64,000 bases of DNA from an uncultured Clostridia bacterium (GTDB taxonomy: Bacteria; Bacillota; Clostridia; Christensenellales; Borkfalkiaceae): positions 1-64,000 of the forward strand of contig CALVPX010000003.1 of assembly GCA_944354265.1 (NCBI GenBank), given 5' to 3'. Positions 1 through 8,360 of this stretch are shown here, one piece after another; positions within the stretch are counted from its first letter, which is position 1; each line of letters starts with the position of its first letter. Under the pieces are notes generated by a model that saw only the letters and a list, made by a program, of their open reading frames with translations, was not told the origin of the DNA and did no database searches. The position numbers and the translations under genes were made by a program.

Positions 1-1859
1 AGGCCGATGTTCTGACCTTCGGGGGTCTCTATGGGGCACAGACGGCCGTAGTGCGAATAGTGAACGTCGCGCACTTCGAAGGTAGCCCTGTCGCGGTTGA
101 GGCCGCCGGGGCCGAGGGCGGACAGCTTGCGCTTGTGCGTGAGTTCTGCCGCGGGGTTGGTCTGATCCATGAACTGCGACAGCTGCGAGGAGCCGAAGAA
201 TTCGCGGATGACGGCGGACACGGGGCGGACGTTTACGAGGCCGGAGGGCGTAACTTCCATTGCGTCCTGAGTGGCCATGCGCTCCTTTATCAGCTTTTCG
301 AGGCGGGAGATGCCTATGCGCAGCTGATTTGTCAGCAGTTCGCCCACCGAACGCACGCGGCGGTTGCCGAGGTGGTCGATGTTGTCTATCGTGCCGATGC
401 CGTACTGAAGGTCGATATTTGTGGAGATGGAAGCGACGATGTCGTCCACCGTGATGTGCTTGTGGTTGAGCTTTTCGACTACGGGCTTGATGGCCTTTCT
501 CTCGTCGGCGTCAAGCTCGGTCTTGTCGCTCTCAAGGAGCATGTTGAACACCTTGCAGGCCTCAACAAACTTGATGCGCTGATCCCTGCGGCGCTCCCTG
601 TTCTTCTTCTCTTCGGGCTTTTCGTCGTCGGAGGCGGGAATCTCCTCGCAGTAGTAGACGGAGTTGATTCTGTCGAGGTACTTTTCGGCAACCTGTTCGC
701 AGGTCTGCGACTTGCACTCCTCGGCGAGCTCCTTCATGAAGAGGAAGTTGGGGAAGTATATTGTGGGAAGCAACCCGAACATCTTGGGGTTCTTGTCGGA
801 TACCGCCTTGAAGTTTACGGTGTTGTTTGCGATTATCTTGTGCTTGATCTGTCCCTGAACGGGGTCGTTTACCCAAACGAAAACTTCGTTTACGCCTGCG
901 TCCTGAATTTCGACTGCCTGCGCGTCGCCGATGACGTCGCCCGCGTGAGTCATGACTTCACCCGTCTGCGGATTGAAGATGTCCTCTGCCACCTTGCAAC
1001 CGGACAGACGGTAGGCGAGGTTGAGCTTTTTGTTGAACTTGTAGCGGCCAACCTTTACCACGTCGTACCTGCGGGGGTCGAAGAAGAGGTTGTTGAGGTG
1101 CTGCTTGACCGATGCTTCGGTGGGCACTTCGCCGGGACGAAGACGGCGGTACAGCTCTATAAGGCCGTCGCTCTCGGACTTGGTGGTGTCCTTGGCGATG
1201 GTGTTTTCAATCATCTTGTCGTCGGCGAAAAGATTTAAAATGGCCCTGTCCGAGCCGAAGCCGAGCGCACGCAAAAGGACGGTAGCACAGATTTTACGCT
1301 TCCTGTCTACATGCACCCACAGCACGCCCTGAGCGTCCTGTTCGAATTCGAGCCATGCGCCGCGGTTGGGGATGACGGTTGTGCCGAACATCTCCTTGCC
1401 CGTCTTGTCCACTTCCTTTGCGTTATACACGCCGGGGGAACGGACGAGCTGAGAAACGATTACACGCTCTGCGCCGTTGATGATGAACGAGCCCGAATCG
1501 GTCATGAGGGGGAATTCCCCCATGAATACGTCCTGATCGATGACTTCGTCCTTGACCTTGTTTACGAGCCTGACTTTGACGTGCATGGGCAGCGCATATG
1601 TTGCGTCGCGGTTGCGGCACTCCTTTTCGTCGTACTTAGGCTTGTCGTCAAACCAATGTTCGAGGAAATAGAGCTCGTAGTGGTCGGAATAGTCGGTAAT
1701 CGGCGAGAAATCTTCAAAGACTTCGGATATGCCCTCGTTTATGAAGGTGGCATAGCTCGACTTCTGAATTTCAACGAGGTCGGGAATGTCTATGACCTCG
1801 TTGATCTTACCGAATTTGCGCCTTTCCGTTTTGCCATACTTGTGAACGGGTAAATTCAT
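1..1859 (-). CDS. rpoB: RNA polymerase beta subunit, N-terminal part (cut by window edge)
   Basis: This is the first ~619 residues of the RNA polymerase beta subunit, read leftward and cut at base 1. Conserved stretches seen in translation include [19 protein letters not shown], the rifampicin-region text [16 protein letters not shown] and, at the window edge, [12 protein letters not shown], all hallmarks of bacterial RpoB. The ATG at 1859-1857 starts [10 protein letters not shown] and is preceded by AAAGGAGC at a good distance. No rplJ or rplL gene lies upstream: the next gene on the right is divergent, so rpoB has its own promoter (2465-2493) and a leader of about 600 bases that contains the tandem family D elements. 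Rifampicin-site residues SQLSQFMDQ look wild type. Confidence 0.97.
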   Translation of the reverse strand, partial: MNLPVHKYGKTERRKFGKINEVIDIPDLVEIQKSSYATFINEGISEVFEDFSPITDYSDHYELYFLEHWFDDKPKYDEKECRNRDATYALPMHVKVRLVNKVKDEVIDQDVFMGEFPLMTDSGSFIINGAERVIVSQLVRSPGVYNAKEVDKTGKEMFGTTVIPNRGAWLEFEQDAQGVLWVHVDRKRKICATVLLRALGFGSDRAILNLFADDKMIENTIAKDTTKSESDGLIELYRRLRPGEVPTEASVKQHLNNLFFDPRRYDVVKVGRYKFNKKLNLAYRLSGCKVAEDIFNPQTGEVMTHAGDVIGDAQAVEIQDAGVNEVFVWVNDPVQGQIKHKIIANNTVNFKAVSDKNPKMFGLLPTIYFPNFLFMKELAEECKSQTCEQVAEKYLDRINSVYYCEEIPASDDEKPEEKKNRERRRDQRIKFVEACKVFNMLLESDKTELDADERKAIKPVVEKLNHKHITVDDIVASISTNIDLQYGIGTIDNIDHLGNRRVRSVGELLTNQLRIGISRLEKLIKERMATQDAMEVTPSGLVNVRPVSAVIREFFGSSQLSQFMDQTNPAAELTHKRKLSALGPGGLNRDRATFEVRDVHYSHYGRLCPIETPEGQNIG

Positions 1860-1952
1860 TAAAGATTGATGCTCCTTTAAATTTTTTCTATTTCACAATC
1901 GGCGATTATGCGTATATATCTTTTCACCGCAAACAAAAGCCTATTCGCTCGG

Positions 1953-2196
1953 GTCGTACTCGCGCCTTAGGCGCTCCGTGCGACCACGCAGCGAGGTTGC
2001 TGTGGTCGGGCAACACTTAACGCCACAAATCAATTGCGGCTTGTGTTGCCTCGGCATTAATTATTTTAAAAATTTTCGTTCAAGTCGTACTCCCTTCGTT
2101 CCGTGCGACTTGAACGAGGTGAGTTGTCGGAAAGGGTTTAACGGCAGAAGTGAATTCCGCCTACCCTTTCTCGGCGTTAATTATTTTAAAAATTTT
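1953..2196. repeat. Family D: two tandem ~120-bp structured elements in the rpoB leader
   Basis: Two units begin with GTCGTACT (1953) or GTCGTAC (2084) and end with the nearly identical tail CGGCRTTAATTATTTTAAA (from 2052 and 2172, 120 bases apart). Each unit has a first hairpin (GTCGTAC...GTGCGAC) and a second hairpin whose outer stems differ but still pair: GCAACAC with GTGTTGC in unit 1, AAAGGGT with ACCCTTT in unit 2, both enclosing TTAACG and a smaller inner stem. A shortened third copy lies at 55074. The rest of the 1860-2582 gap holds two promoters and AT-rich sequence; I see no gene in it. Confidence 0.75.
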
Positions 2197-2325
2197 ATCG
2201 CTACAGGCATTTGAGTCTGCAAAAATGCCGCGGAAATTCAAGTGAAAAAAATTTTTACATTTTGCACTTGACAAATTGCGCCGACCCAAAATAGCCGCGC
2301 CGCAATTTTTTTTGCGGTTAGAAGC

Positions 2326-2354
2326 TTTACAAACTCAAACTAATAGTATATAAT
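2326..2354 (+). promoter_or_regulatory. Sigma-A type promoter toward rqcP
   Basis: TTTACA (2326-2331), 17-base spacer, TATAAT (2349-2354). The start point would be near 2361, giving rqcP a leader of about 220 bases. It is convergent with the minus promoter at 2465-2493, so the two transcripts overlap by about 100 bases. Confidence 0.7.
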
Positions 2355-2464
2355 TTATAAAAGCGGACGGGCAATTCCGCTCGGTTGCGCGCCCCGAAAA
2401 TTGCCAAAAAATTTGTTAAAAATGAGCAGAAAGTGGCAAAGTGCGCATTGTAATACATTATAGT

Positions 2465-2493
2465 ATTATATCCGCCTTTAAAAGTAAAGTCAA
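2465..2493 (-). promoter_or_regulatory. Sigma-A type promoter toward rpoB
   Basis: On the minus strand TTGACT (2493-2488), 17-base spacer, TATAAT (2470-2465). Transcription would start near 2458 and run about 600 bases through the family D elements before the rpoB start codon. Confidence 0.72.
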
Positions 2494-2582
2494 GCGCTTT
2501 TGCGCATTTATTCAAAAAAAGACATTTTAGCGCAAATTTTTTATGCGCACCTTACATACAACGGCAATTTTGAGGTATTTTT

Positions 2583-2840
2583 ATGGACACGGCATCTATG
2601 AGAGTGGATAAATTTTTAAAAGTTTCGCGCATTTTGAAGAGGCGCACGGTCGCGCAGGAGGCATGCGCGGGCGGTAAAGTTGCCGTCAACGGCAGGGATG
2701 CAAAGCCTTCGCACCCCGTAAAGCCCGGAGATATTGTTGAAATAACGTACGCGACGGGCACTTTAAAATTTAAAGTGCTTGCCGTAAAACAGACGACAAA
2801 GAAGGATGAAGCTTCCTCCCTCTATGAGGTCATTGAATGA
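2583..2840 (+). CDS. rqcP: S4-domain RNA-binding protein RqcP (YabO family)
   Basis: An 85-residue S4-domain protein. The text MRVDKFLKVSRILKRRT followed by GGKVAVNGRDAKPSHPVKPGD and a QTTKKDEASSLYE end aligns by eye with Bacillus RqcP (YabO, 86 residues), which binds the 50S subunit with RqcH and supports alanine tailing in ribosome-associated quality control. The ATG at 2583 has TGAGGT seven bases upstream; a second ATG at 2598 has no good site. The stop codon lies inside a perfect 11-bp stem hairpin (2822-2848), and a family A array follows at once, so the native 3' end may have been rewritten by the repeat. It could also be called an Hsp15-like protein, but size and sequence favour RqcP. 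Confidence 0.88.
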   Translation: MDTASMRVDKFLKVSRILKRRTVAQEACAGGKVAVNGRDAKPSHPVKPGDIVEITYATGTLKFKVLAVKQTTKKDEASSLYEVIE

Positions 2841-2848
2841 CCTCATAG
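2822..2848 (+). repeat. Perfect hairpin spanning the rqcP stop codon
   Basis: CTATGAGGTCA (2822-2832) pairs with TGACCTCATAG (2838-2848) around the loop TTGAA; the rqcP stop TGA is 2838-2840. No T-run follows, so this is not a standard intrinsic terminator. It leads directly into the family A array. Confidence 0.75.
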
Positions 2849-2853
2849 AGCGA

Positions 2854-3096
2854 GTGAAATGCAAACTGCGTTTGCGTGAAATGCACTTCGTGCATGAAAT
2901 AGCCACTTTGTGACTGTGAAATGTACGGCCGCGCCGTACGTTATGGTAACATGTTTAAATAATAATCGCTTACCTCAACGCAACATTTATGTTGCATTTC
3001 ACGCGCCATTGGTACGGCGTTGTCAGCTTATCCGCCCTATGGCGCATTTCACGGCGCTAGGAGCCATTTCACACATGGCGAAGCCATGTATTTCAC
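2854..3096. repeat. Family A phased-hairpin array, copy A1
   Basis: Left arm: boxes (G)TGAAAT separate small hairpins of unrelated sequence (GCAAAC/GTTTGC, GCAC/GTGC, GTACGGC/GCCGTAC). A core at about 2941-2980 (GTTATGGTAAC, then AAATAATAATCG) follows. Right arm: GCAACAT/ATGTTGC, then GCGCCAT/ATGGCGC around a 30-base insert, GGCGC..., ACATGGC/GCCATGT, each closed by ATTTCAC. It fills the gap between rqcP and the DUF1538 gene; there is no gene in it. Confidence 0.8.
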
Positions 3097-3147
3097 CTCC
3101 CCTACACCCTATTCTTTCGCCAACAAACCTTTAAAGGAAAAAACATA

Positions 3148-4698
3148 ATGTTAAAAATTCTGCTCTCAAAGTTCAAAGAGGCCGTGACGTCCGTTTTGCC
3201 CGTGACGCTCATTGTACTGATCGTGTCGTTCACGCCCGCGGTAAACCTGACGGGAACGGAGACGGCGGCCTTTGTCATCTCTGCCATAGGGCTTATTGTG
3301 GGCATTGCGCTGTTCAACCTCGGCGCCGACCTTGCAATGACGCCCATGGGCGAACAGATGGGCTCGGGACTTACAAAATCAAAAAAGATATGGGTAGTTG
3401 TAGCCGTATGCTTTTTGATGGGGCTGCTGATAACCATAGCCGAACCCGACCTGACGGTGCTTGCCAATCAGGTTAAGGACATTATGCCCGGCGGTGCGGA
3501 CGTGGGCAGCACGCTGCTGATCGTCACCGTGGGCGTTGGCGTGGGCATATTCCTTGTGATAGCCGTCCTGAAGATAATCTTCCACAAGGATTTATCCATG
3601 CTGATAATGTTCTTCTACCTCATGCTGTTTGCCGTGTGCGCGGTGATGGCCGAGCAGGGAAAATTTCAGTTGGTGCCCATGTCGTTCGATTCGGGCGGCG
3701 TGACCACGGGCCCCATAACAGTGCCCTTTATAATGGCGCTCGGCGTGGGCATTGCCTCGACGGTAGGCGGAAGAAATTCAAGCGAAAACTCCTTCGGTCT
3801 CGTGGCGCTGTGCTCGGTGGGACCCATAATAGCCGTAATGATACTTTCGCTCATGACGAGCGGCGACCTTGCCACCTACGACACGAGCATCTACGACATA
3901 TCGCACGTCCTGAGCGGCAGCGGCTTTGCCGACCTGCTCTTGGGCAAATTGGGCGACGTAGCCCTTGCCTTGGGACTGATTGTGGTATTCTTTATAATAT
4001 TGCAGGTGACCATGCTCAAGCTGCCCAAACAAAAGCTGATACAGATTGCCATAGGCATAGGCTATACATACATAGGGCTCGTGATATTCCTCACCTCGGT
4101 TGAGGCGGGATTCATGCCCATAGGCTTCAAGATAGGCGAAGAGCTTGCTTCGTTCAGTCAGCCCCTTTTGGTTGTGTTCGGCTTTGTGATAGGCCTTGTG
4201 GTAGTGCTCGCCGAACCTGCCGTTCACGTCCTCAACAAGCAGGTCGAGGAGATAACGGGCGGCGGCGTCAAGAAGCTTGAAATGATGCTTGCCCTGTCCA
4301 TTGCCGTGGGCATATCCATATGCCTTTCGATAATAAGGATAATATTCAACTTCTCCATACTCTACTACCTCATACCCGGCTATCTGATATCGTTGGGACT
4401 CTCCTTCTTCGTGCCCAAGATATACACGGCGATAGCATTCGACTCGGGCGGCGTTGCCTCGGGTCCGCTGACTTCAAGCTTTATTCTGCCCTTGGTAATA
4501 GGCGCGTGCGAGGCGGCGAGCGGCAACTCCAACATATACAGCCTTGCCTTCGGCGTGGTGGCGATGGTGGCGATGACCCCCCTCATCACCATTCAGCTCT
4601 TGGGATTCAAGGCGGTTACGGCAAAGAAGGTGCGCGAGCGCATAACCTTGAAGCGCATACTTGCCGCCGACGACGAGCAGATTATATACTTTAAATAA
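3148..4698 (+). CDS. DUF1538 family integral membrane protein
   Basis: A 516-residue polytopic membrane protein of the DUF1538 family; the substrate is not known to me. It is an internal duplication: AEPDLTVLANQV near residues 98-109 is echoed by AEPAVHVLNKQV near 354, and FDSGGVTTGPITVPFI near 179 by FDSGGVASGPLTSSFI near 430, each pair in equivalent halves. The conserved acidic, Ser and Gly motifs inside hydrophobic stretches suggest a transport or channel role (inference). AAAGGA precedes the ATG. Two PII-like genes follow 11 bases downstream and then one base apart, so the three genes look like one operon: a membrane protein with its own signal proteins, as Amt has GlnK. A family A array lies just upstream. 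Confidence 0.88.
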   Translation: MLKILLSKFKEAVTSVLPVTLIVLIVSFTPAVNLTGTETAAFVISAIGLIVGIALFNLGADLAMTPMGEQMGSGLTKSKKIWVVVAVCFLMGLLITIAEPDLTVLANQVKDIMPGGADVGSTLLIVTVGVGVGIFLVIAVLKIIFHKDLSMLIMFFYLMLFAVCAVMAEQGKFQLVPMSFDSGGVTTGPITVPFIMALGVGIASTVGGRNSSENSFGLVALCSVGPIIAVMILSLMTSGDLATYDTSIYDISHVLSGSGFADLLLGKLGDVALALGLIVVFFIILQVTMLKLPKQKLIQIAIGIGYTYIGLVIFLTSVEAGFMPIGFKIGEELASFSQPLLVVFGFVIGLVVVLAEPAVHVLNKQVEEITGGGVKKLEMMLALSIAVGISICLSIIRIIFNFSILYYLIPGYLISLGLSFFVPKIYTAIAFDSGGVASGPLTSSFILPLVIGACEAASGNSNIYSLAFGVVAMVAMTPLITIQLLGFKAVTAKKVRERITLKRILAADDEQIIYFK

Positions 4699-4709
4699 GG
4701 AGGGCGGAC

Positions 4710-5159
4710 ATGGCTGAAAACGATAAGAGGCGCGGCATAATAAAGCGCAGGCCGCCAAAGACAGAAAAGACGGCGGTAAAGCCCGCCGTGCAGACCAACA
4801 CGGTGACATCCAACCCCTTAAAACTGCTTGTGACGGTGGTGAACAGGAGCAAGACCGAATTTTACGCCGACCTGATACAGTCGTTCGACGTAAACCTGCA
4901 GGCGGTAGTGCTTGCGCAGGGCACGGCAGACGCAAACATGCTGAGATACCTCGGCCTGACGGACACGAGCAAGGTTGTAATTTTGAGCGTGGTGCAGACC
5001 GAAAAACTGCCCGACGTGCTGTACATACTCGACGAAAAGTTCAAGACGGTCAGGGACGGCAAGGGCATAGCCTTCACCATTCCCCTGACGAGCGTCATAG
5101 GCAAGCTGCTGTTCGGATTTTTGAGCAACAACAAATCGGTTGTAAAGGAGGAAAAATAA
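4710..5159 (+). CDS. PII-like nitrogen regulatory family protein, first of pair
   Basis: A 149-residue protein with a basic, probably disordered N-terminus of about 35 residues (KRRGIIKRRPPK), followed by a PII-type fold: LKLLVTVVNRSKTEFYADLIQ, a central VVILSVVQTEKLPDVLYILDEKF and GKGIAFTIPLTSVIG. The last part matches the GxGIAFxxPV motif of its neighbour. The canonical long T-loop with its uridylylation tyrosine is not seen. AGGAGG lies eight bases before the ATG. It sits between the DUF1538 gene and a second PII-like gene and most likely senses a nucleotide or metabolite to gate the DUF1538 protein (inference). Confidence 0.75.
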   Translation: MAENDKRRGIIKRRPPKTEKTAVKPAVQTNTVTSNPLKLLVTVVNRSKTEFYADLIQSFDVNLQAVVLAQGTADANMLRYLGLTDTSKVVILSVVQTEKLPDVLYILDEKFKTVRDGKGIAFTIPLTSVIGKLLFGFLSNNKSVVKEEK

Positions 5160-5160
5160 C

Positions 5161-5538
5161 ATGCCCGCATACGAGGTTGTTTTTTGCATAGTCAATGAAG
5201 GATTTTCCGACGTGGTGATGGACGCCGCAAAGGAGGCGGGCGCCCGCGGCGGAACGGTGATACACGCCCGCGGCACGGCGAACAAGGAGGCGGAAAAGTT
5301 TTTCCACATAACCATTCAGCCCGAAAAGGAGATTGTAATGATTCTCGTCCCCGCCGAAATCAAGGACGACGTTCTGCACGCCCTGTACCGCAACGCGGGC
5401 CTCAAGACCGAGGGACAGGGCATAGCCTTCTCCATGCCCGTAGACGACGTGGTGGGAATGAACGGCGAAAAGGCGGCGCCCGTTCAGCCCGCGGAAGTCA
5501 AGGCCGACGGCGTAGAGGGCGCCGCCGACGGACAATGA
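5161..5538 (+). CDS. PII family regulator, DUF1538-associated
   Basis: A 125-residue PII-superfamily protein: YEVVFCIVNEGFSDVVMDAA, GARGGTVIHARGTANKEAE, then EIVMILVPAEIKDDVLHAL and GQGIAFSMPVDDVVGM. This arrangement is the PII variant commonly annotated beside DUF1538 genes. The GARGGTVIHARG segment replaces the usual T-loop. The last 25 residues are a loose Ala/Glu/Pro tail. AAAGGAGG precedes the ATG by ten bases, and the end of the gene overlaps the ispDF start by four bases (ATGA), which couples an isoprenoid gene to the module, probably by chance of position. Confidence 0.82.
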   Translation: MPAYEVVFCIVNEGFSDVVMDAAKEAGARGGTVIHARGTANKEAEKFFHITIQPEKEIVMILVPAEIKDDVLHALYRNAGLKTEGQGIAFSMPVDDVVGMNGEKAAPVQPAEVKADGVEGAADGQ

Positions 5539-6689
5539 AGATAAGCGCCATTATATGCGCGGCGGGCAGGGGCGAGCGGGCAGGCTTTGGCAAAAACAAG
5601 CTGCTCACTCCCCTGAACGGAGCCCCCGCGCTCTTTTATACCCTTGAGGCCTTCGACCTTGCGTTCATCGACGAGGTGATAGTCACCTCCTCCCCCTCCG
5701 ATCTCGAAGAAATCTCGGCGCTGTGCGCACCCTTCGGCTACAGGGTCGTTTTGGGCGGCGAGACGCGCACATTGAGCGTATACAACGCCCTGAAGGCGTG
5801 CACGGGCGACATTGTGCTCATTCACGACGGCGCCCGCCCCTATGTGACGAGGCAAATAATTGAGGGCTGCATTGCCTGCGTGAAGGACAGCGGCTCGGGC
5901 ATATGCGCCGTGCCCGTCACCGACACGATAGCCATAGCCGACGGCGGAAAGATATGCGAAGTGCCCGACCGCACCTCCCTCTACTCCATACAGACCCCGC
6001 AGGGGTTCCTTAAGGCGACGATAGAGCAAGCGTACGAGCTTGCCGTCCGCGACGGGAAAACGTACACCGACGACAGCGCCGTATTCAGGCAGTATGTGGG
6101 AAAACCTACGCTGTGCACGGGCAGCCCCGACAACAAAAAGCTGACCTATAAAAGCGATTTCGTGCAGGAATATCCCGCAGTCAACGGGGGCGAAGGGCAG
6201 GCGATAGGCATAGGCGTGGACGTGCACGCCTTTGGCGGCGAGCGCAACTTTGTCACCCTCTGCGGCGTAAAGATTGAAAACGACCGCGGGCTGATTGCCC
6301 ACAGCGACGGCGACGTGCCCGTGCACGCCGTCATGGACGCGCTGCTCTCGGCGGCGGGGCTCAAGGACATAGGCAACTACTTCCCCGACACAGACCCCGC
6401 ATATGCCGGCGCGGACAGCATTGTCCTTTTGAAGCGCGTCGTTGAGCTCATCGCCCGAAAGGGATTGGCTCCCCTGAGCGTCAGCGTGACGATACGCGCC
6501 GAAAAGCCGCGCATTGCCCCCCACATATGCGCCATGCAACGCAATTTAGCAGAGGCGCTGAACATACAGACAACGCGCGTGGGAGTTTCCGCAGGCACCT
6601 GCGAAAAGCTCGGCTTTGTGGGTCGCGGCCTCGGCATTGAAGCCGCCGCCGTGGCTTTGCTTGCATGCAAGCCTGCAGCAAAGCAGTGA
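5535..6689 (+). CDS. ispDF: Bifunctional MEP-pathway enzyme IspD-IspF
   Basis: A 384-residue fusion of 2-C-methyl-D-erythritol 4-phosphate cytidylyltransferase and 2-C-methyl-D-erythritol 2,4-cyclodiphosphate synthase, steps three and five of the non-mevalonate isoprenoid pathway. The IspD half (about 1-215) has CAAGRGERAGFGKNK, HDGARPYV and the TPQGF motif. The IspF half (from about 222) has GIGVDVHAF with the metal-binding Asp and His, HSDGDVPVHAVMDALL, GNYFPDTD and CEKLGFVGRG. IspF proteins usually end at the AVALL stretch reached here at about residue 375; the remaining ACKPAAKQ and the stop are encoded by a family A hairpin and box (6654-6690), so the C-terminus is repeat-derived. The gene overlaps the PII gene by four bases. 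Confidence 0.95.
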   Translation: MKISAIICAAGRGERAGFGKNKLLTPLNGAPALFYTLEAFDLAFIDEVIVTSSPSDLEEISALCAPFGYRVVLGGETRTLSVYNALKACTGDIVLIHDGARPYVTRQIIEGCIACVKDSGSGICAVPVTDTIAIADGGKICEVPDRTSLYSIQTPQGFLKATIEQAYELAVRDGKTYTDDSAVFRQYVGKPTLCTGSPDNKKLTYKSDFVQEYPAVNGGEGQAIGIGVDVHAFGGERNFVTLCGVKIENDRGLIAHSDGDVPVHAVMDALLSAAGLKDIGNYFPDTDPAYAGADSIVLLKRVVELIARKGLAPLSVSVTIRAEKPRIAPHICAMQRNLAEALNIQTTRVGVSAGTCEKLGFVGRGLGIEAAAVALLACKPAAKQ

Positions 6690-6972
6690 AATGCACGGCT
6701 GCACCGTGCGTGAAATAGCTGCGCTGTGAAATGCGCCAACTGCCCGACTGCTCATTACGGCTAAATCAATGGCGCGTGAATTGCAACATGAATGTTGCGT
6801 TGTGGTAGACGATTATTATTTATAAATATTTCTCACCATAACTTTTTCGCTTTTATGCGAAAAAATTTCACACCGCCCTTAGATAAACTCAATCGCAGTG
6901 AGGAGTTGAGGCGGTATTTCACAAATACCGAAGGCATTTATTTCATGCAAGCCGCCACGGCTTGCATTTCAC
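6654..6972. repeat. Family A phased-hairpin array, copy A2 (enters ispDF)
   Basis: The first hairpin, GCTTTGCT (6654-6661) with AGCAAAGC (6677-6684), lies inside the ispDF reading frame, and the next box GTGAAAT supplies the stop TGA. Further units: GCACGGC/ACCGTGC; GCGCCA/TGGCGC with a 30-base insert; GCAACAT/ATGTTGC; the core (GTTGTGGTAGACGATTATTA ... CACCATAAC); then TTTTTCGC/GCGAAAAA, ACCGCC/GGCGGT, AAATACC/GGCATTT and GCAAGCC/GGCTTGC, each followed by ATTTCAC or ATTTCAT. Relative to A1 the order of the GCAACAT and GCGCCA units is reversed, so the element is in the opposite orientation. Confidence 0.82.
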
Positions 6973-6995
6973 TCATATATTTAATGGAGAGTATT

Positions 6996-8360
6996 ATGGC
7001 TAAAAACAGCACTATCTTCGTCTGTACGGAGTGCGGGGCGACAAGTCCGAGGTGGCTTGGAAGGTGCCCTTCGTGCGGAAAATTCAATACCATGGCCGAG
7101 GAGGCCGTCAAGGAAAGCAAGCCCGCCCCTTCGGCAAAGCGTTCGGCGGTGTATTCGCTGCCGCGCGCACAAAAACTTTCCAACGTGCATTTTGAGCGGT
7201 ACGACCGCACCGAGAGCGGCATTTCCGAATTCGACAACGTTTTGGGCGGCGGCATAGTTACGGGGTCGCTTGTGCTGTTGGGCGGCGACCCGGGCATAGG
7301 CAAGTCCACCCTTCTTACACAGATTGCCGCGCACCTGTCCCTTAAACACCGCGTGCTGTACTTCTCCGCCGAGGAGAGCTGTTCGCAGGTAAAGATGCGC
7401 GCCGAGCGGCTCAGGCTCGACTGCGAGGACTTCTACATAGTCAACGACACCTGCATAGACAACCTTGAGGGCGAGCTTGAGGGCGTTGAATTTTGCATAA
7501 TCGACTCCATTCAGGCCGTCTACACCGACGACCTTACCTCCTCCGCCGGCTCCGTAGGGCAGGTGAGGGAGTGCGCCACAAAGCTCATGCGCATTGCCAA
7601 GAGCCGCGGGATAACCTTCTTCATAGTCGGCCACGTCACCAAGGAGGGCGCGCTAGCCGGCCCCAAGGTTTTGGAGCACATTATGGACACCGTGCTCTAC
7701 TTTGAGGGCGAAAATCAGGAAAATTACCGCATTTTGAGGGCGGTCAAGAACAGGTTCGGCAACGTGTCCGAGGTGGGCGTGTTCGAGATGACGGGCGAGG
7801 GCATTGTCGCCGTCACAGACTACTCGGGCATATTCCTCTCCGAGAGCCGCGGACAGGAGGCAGGCTGCGCCGTAACTCCCGCGCAGACGGGCAACAGGTG
7901 CATGAACGTGGAGATTCAGACGCTAATTTCCAAGACATCATTCGGTCAGCCCCGCCGCATGCCGCTTGGCATAGACTACAACAAGTTGGTGCTGCTTTTG
8001 GCAGTGCTTGAAAAGCGGTGCTCCCTCCCCTTCTACACATACGACGTGTACATAAACGCCATGGGCGGCATAAAACTAAACGAGCCCGCCTGCGATTTGG
8101 CAATCTGCGCGGCATTGGCTTCGGCGCACAGGGACACCCCCATTGACAAGTACACCGCCATATTCGGCGAAGTGGGCCTGACGGGCGAAGTGCGCGCAGT
8201 GCAGTACGCCGAAAAGCGCGTGCAGGAGTGCGTTAAAATGGGCTTCAAGCGGGTAATTCTCCCCGCCAAAAACATGAAGTCTGTGGCAAAATACGCCGAC
8301 AAGATAAACATCGTGCCCGTGCTGTATGTAAACTCTATGATTAAAAGCATACTAAATTAA
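6996..8360 (+). CDS. radA: DNA repair ATPase RadA
   Basis: A 454-residue RadA (Sms), a RecA-like helicase that drives branch migration in recombinational repair. N-terminal zinc finger C10-x2-C13 and C24-x2-C27, Walker A GGDPGIGKST near residues 96-105, the RadA signature KNRFG near 251, and a C-terminal Lon-protease-like domain (GIDYNKLVLLLAVLEKR, FGEVGLTGEVRAV). The start is set at ATG 6996 because GGAGA lies six bases upstream and the zinc finger then falls at the usual place; the frame is open further upstream only because it crosses family A repeats. Immediately after the stop comes the family C element. Confidence 0.96.
   Translation: MAKNSTIFVCTECGATSPRWLGRCPSCGKFNTMAEEAVKESKPAPSAKRSAVYSLPRAQKLSNVHFERYDRTESGISEFDNVLGGGIVTGSLVLLGGDPGIGKSTLLTQIAAHLSLKHRVLYFSAEESCSQVKMRAERLRLDCEDFYIVNDTCIDNLEGELEGVEFCIIDSIQAVYTDDLTSSAGSVGQVRECATKLMRIAKSRGITFFIVGHVTKEGALAGPKVLEHIMDTVLYFEGENQENYRILRAVKNRFGNVSEVGVFEMTGEGIVAVTDYSGIFLSESRGQEAGCAVTPAQTGNRCMNVEIQTLISKTSFGQPRRMPLGIDYNKLVLLLAVLEKRCSLPFYTYDVYINAMGGIKLNEPACDLAICAALASAHRDTPIDKYTAIFGEVGLTGEVRAVQYAEKRVQECVKMGFKRVILPAKNMKSVAKYADKINIVPVLYVNSMIKSILN

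Noticed and set aside
51..1853. Long plus-strand open frames across the rpoB region
   Set aside because: They are antisense to clear RpoB coding on the minus strand and have no recognisable protein character.
2327..2515. 62-residue minus-strand ORF
   Set aside because: The rpoB promoter lies inside it, it has no ribosome site and no protein-like pattern.
2854..3096. CRISPR array
   Set aside because: The constant part is only seven bases, the intervening pieces are hairpins of varying length, the array is two-sided, and there are no cas genes.
6792..6995. Upstream extension of radA (and likewise of mnmG at 25559 and ftsY at 13647)
   Set aside because: The frames are open only because they run through hairpin repeats; the chosen starts have ribosome sites and family-typical N-termini.
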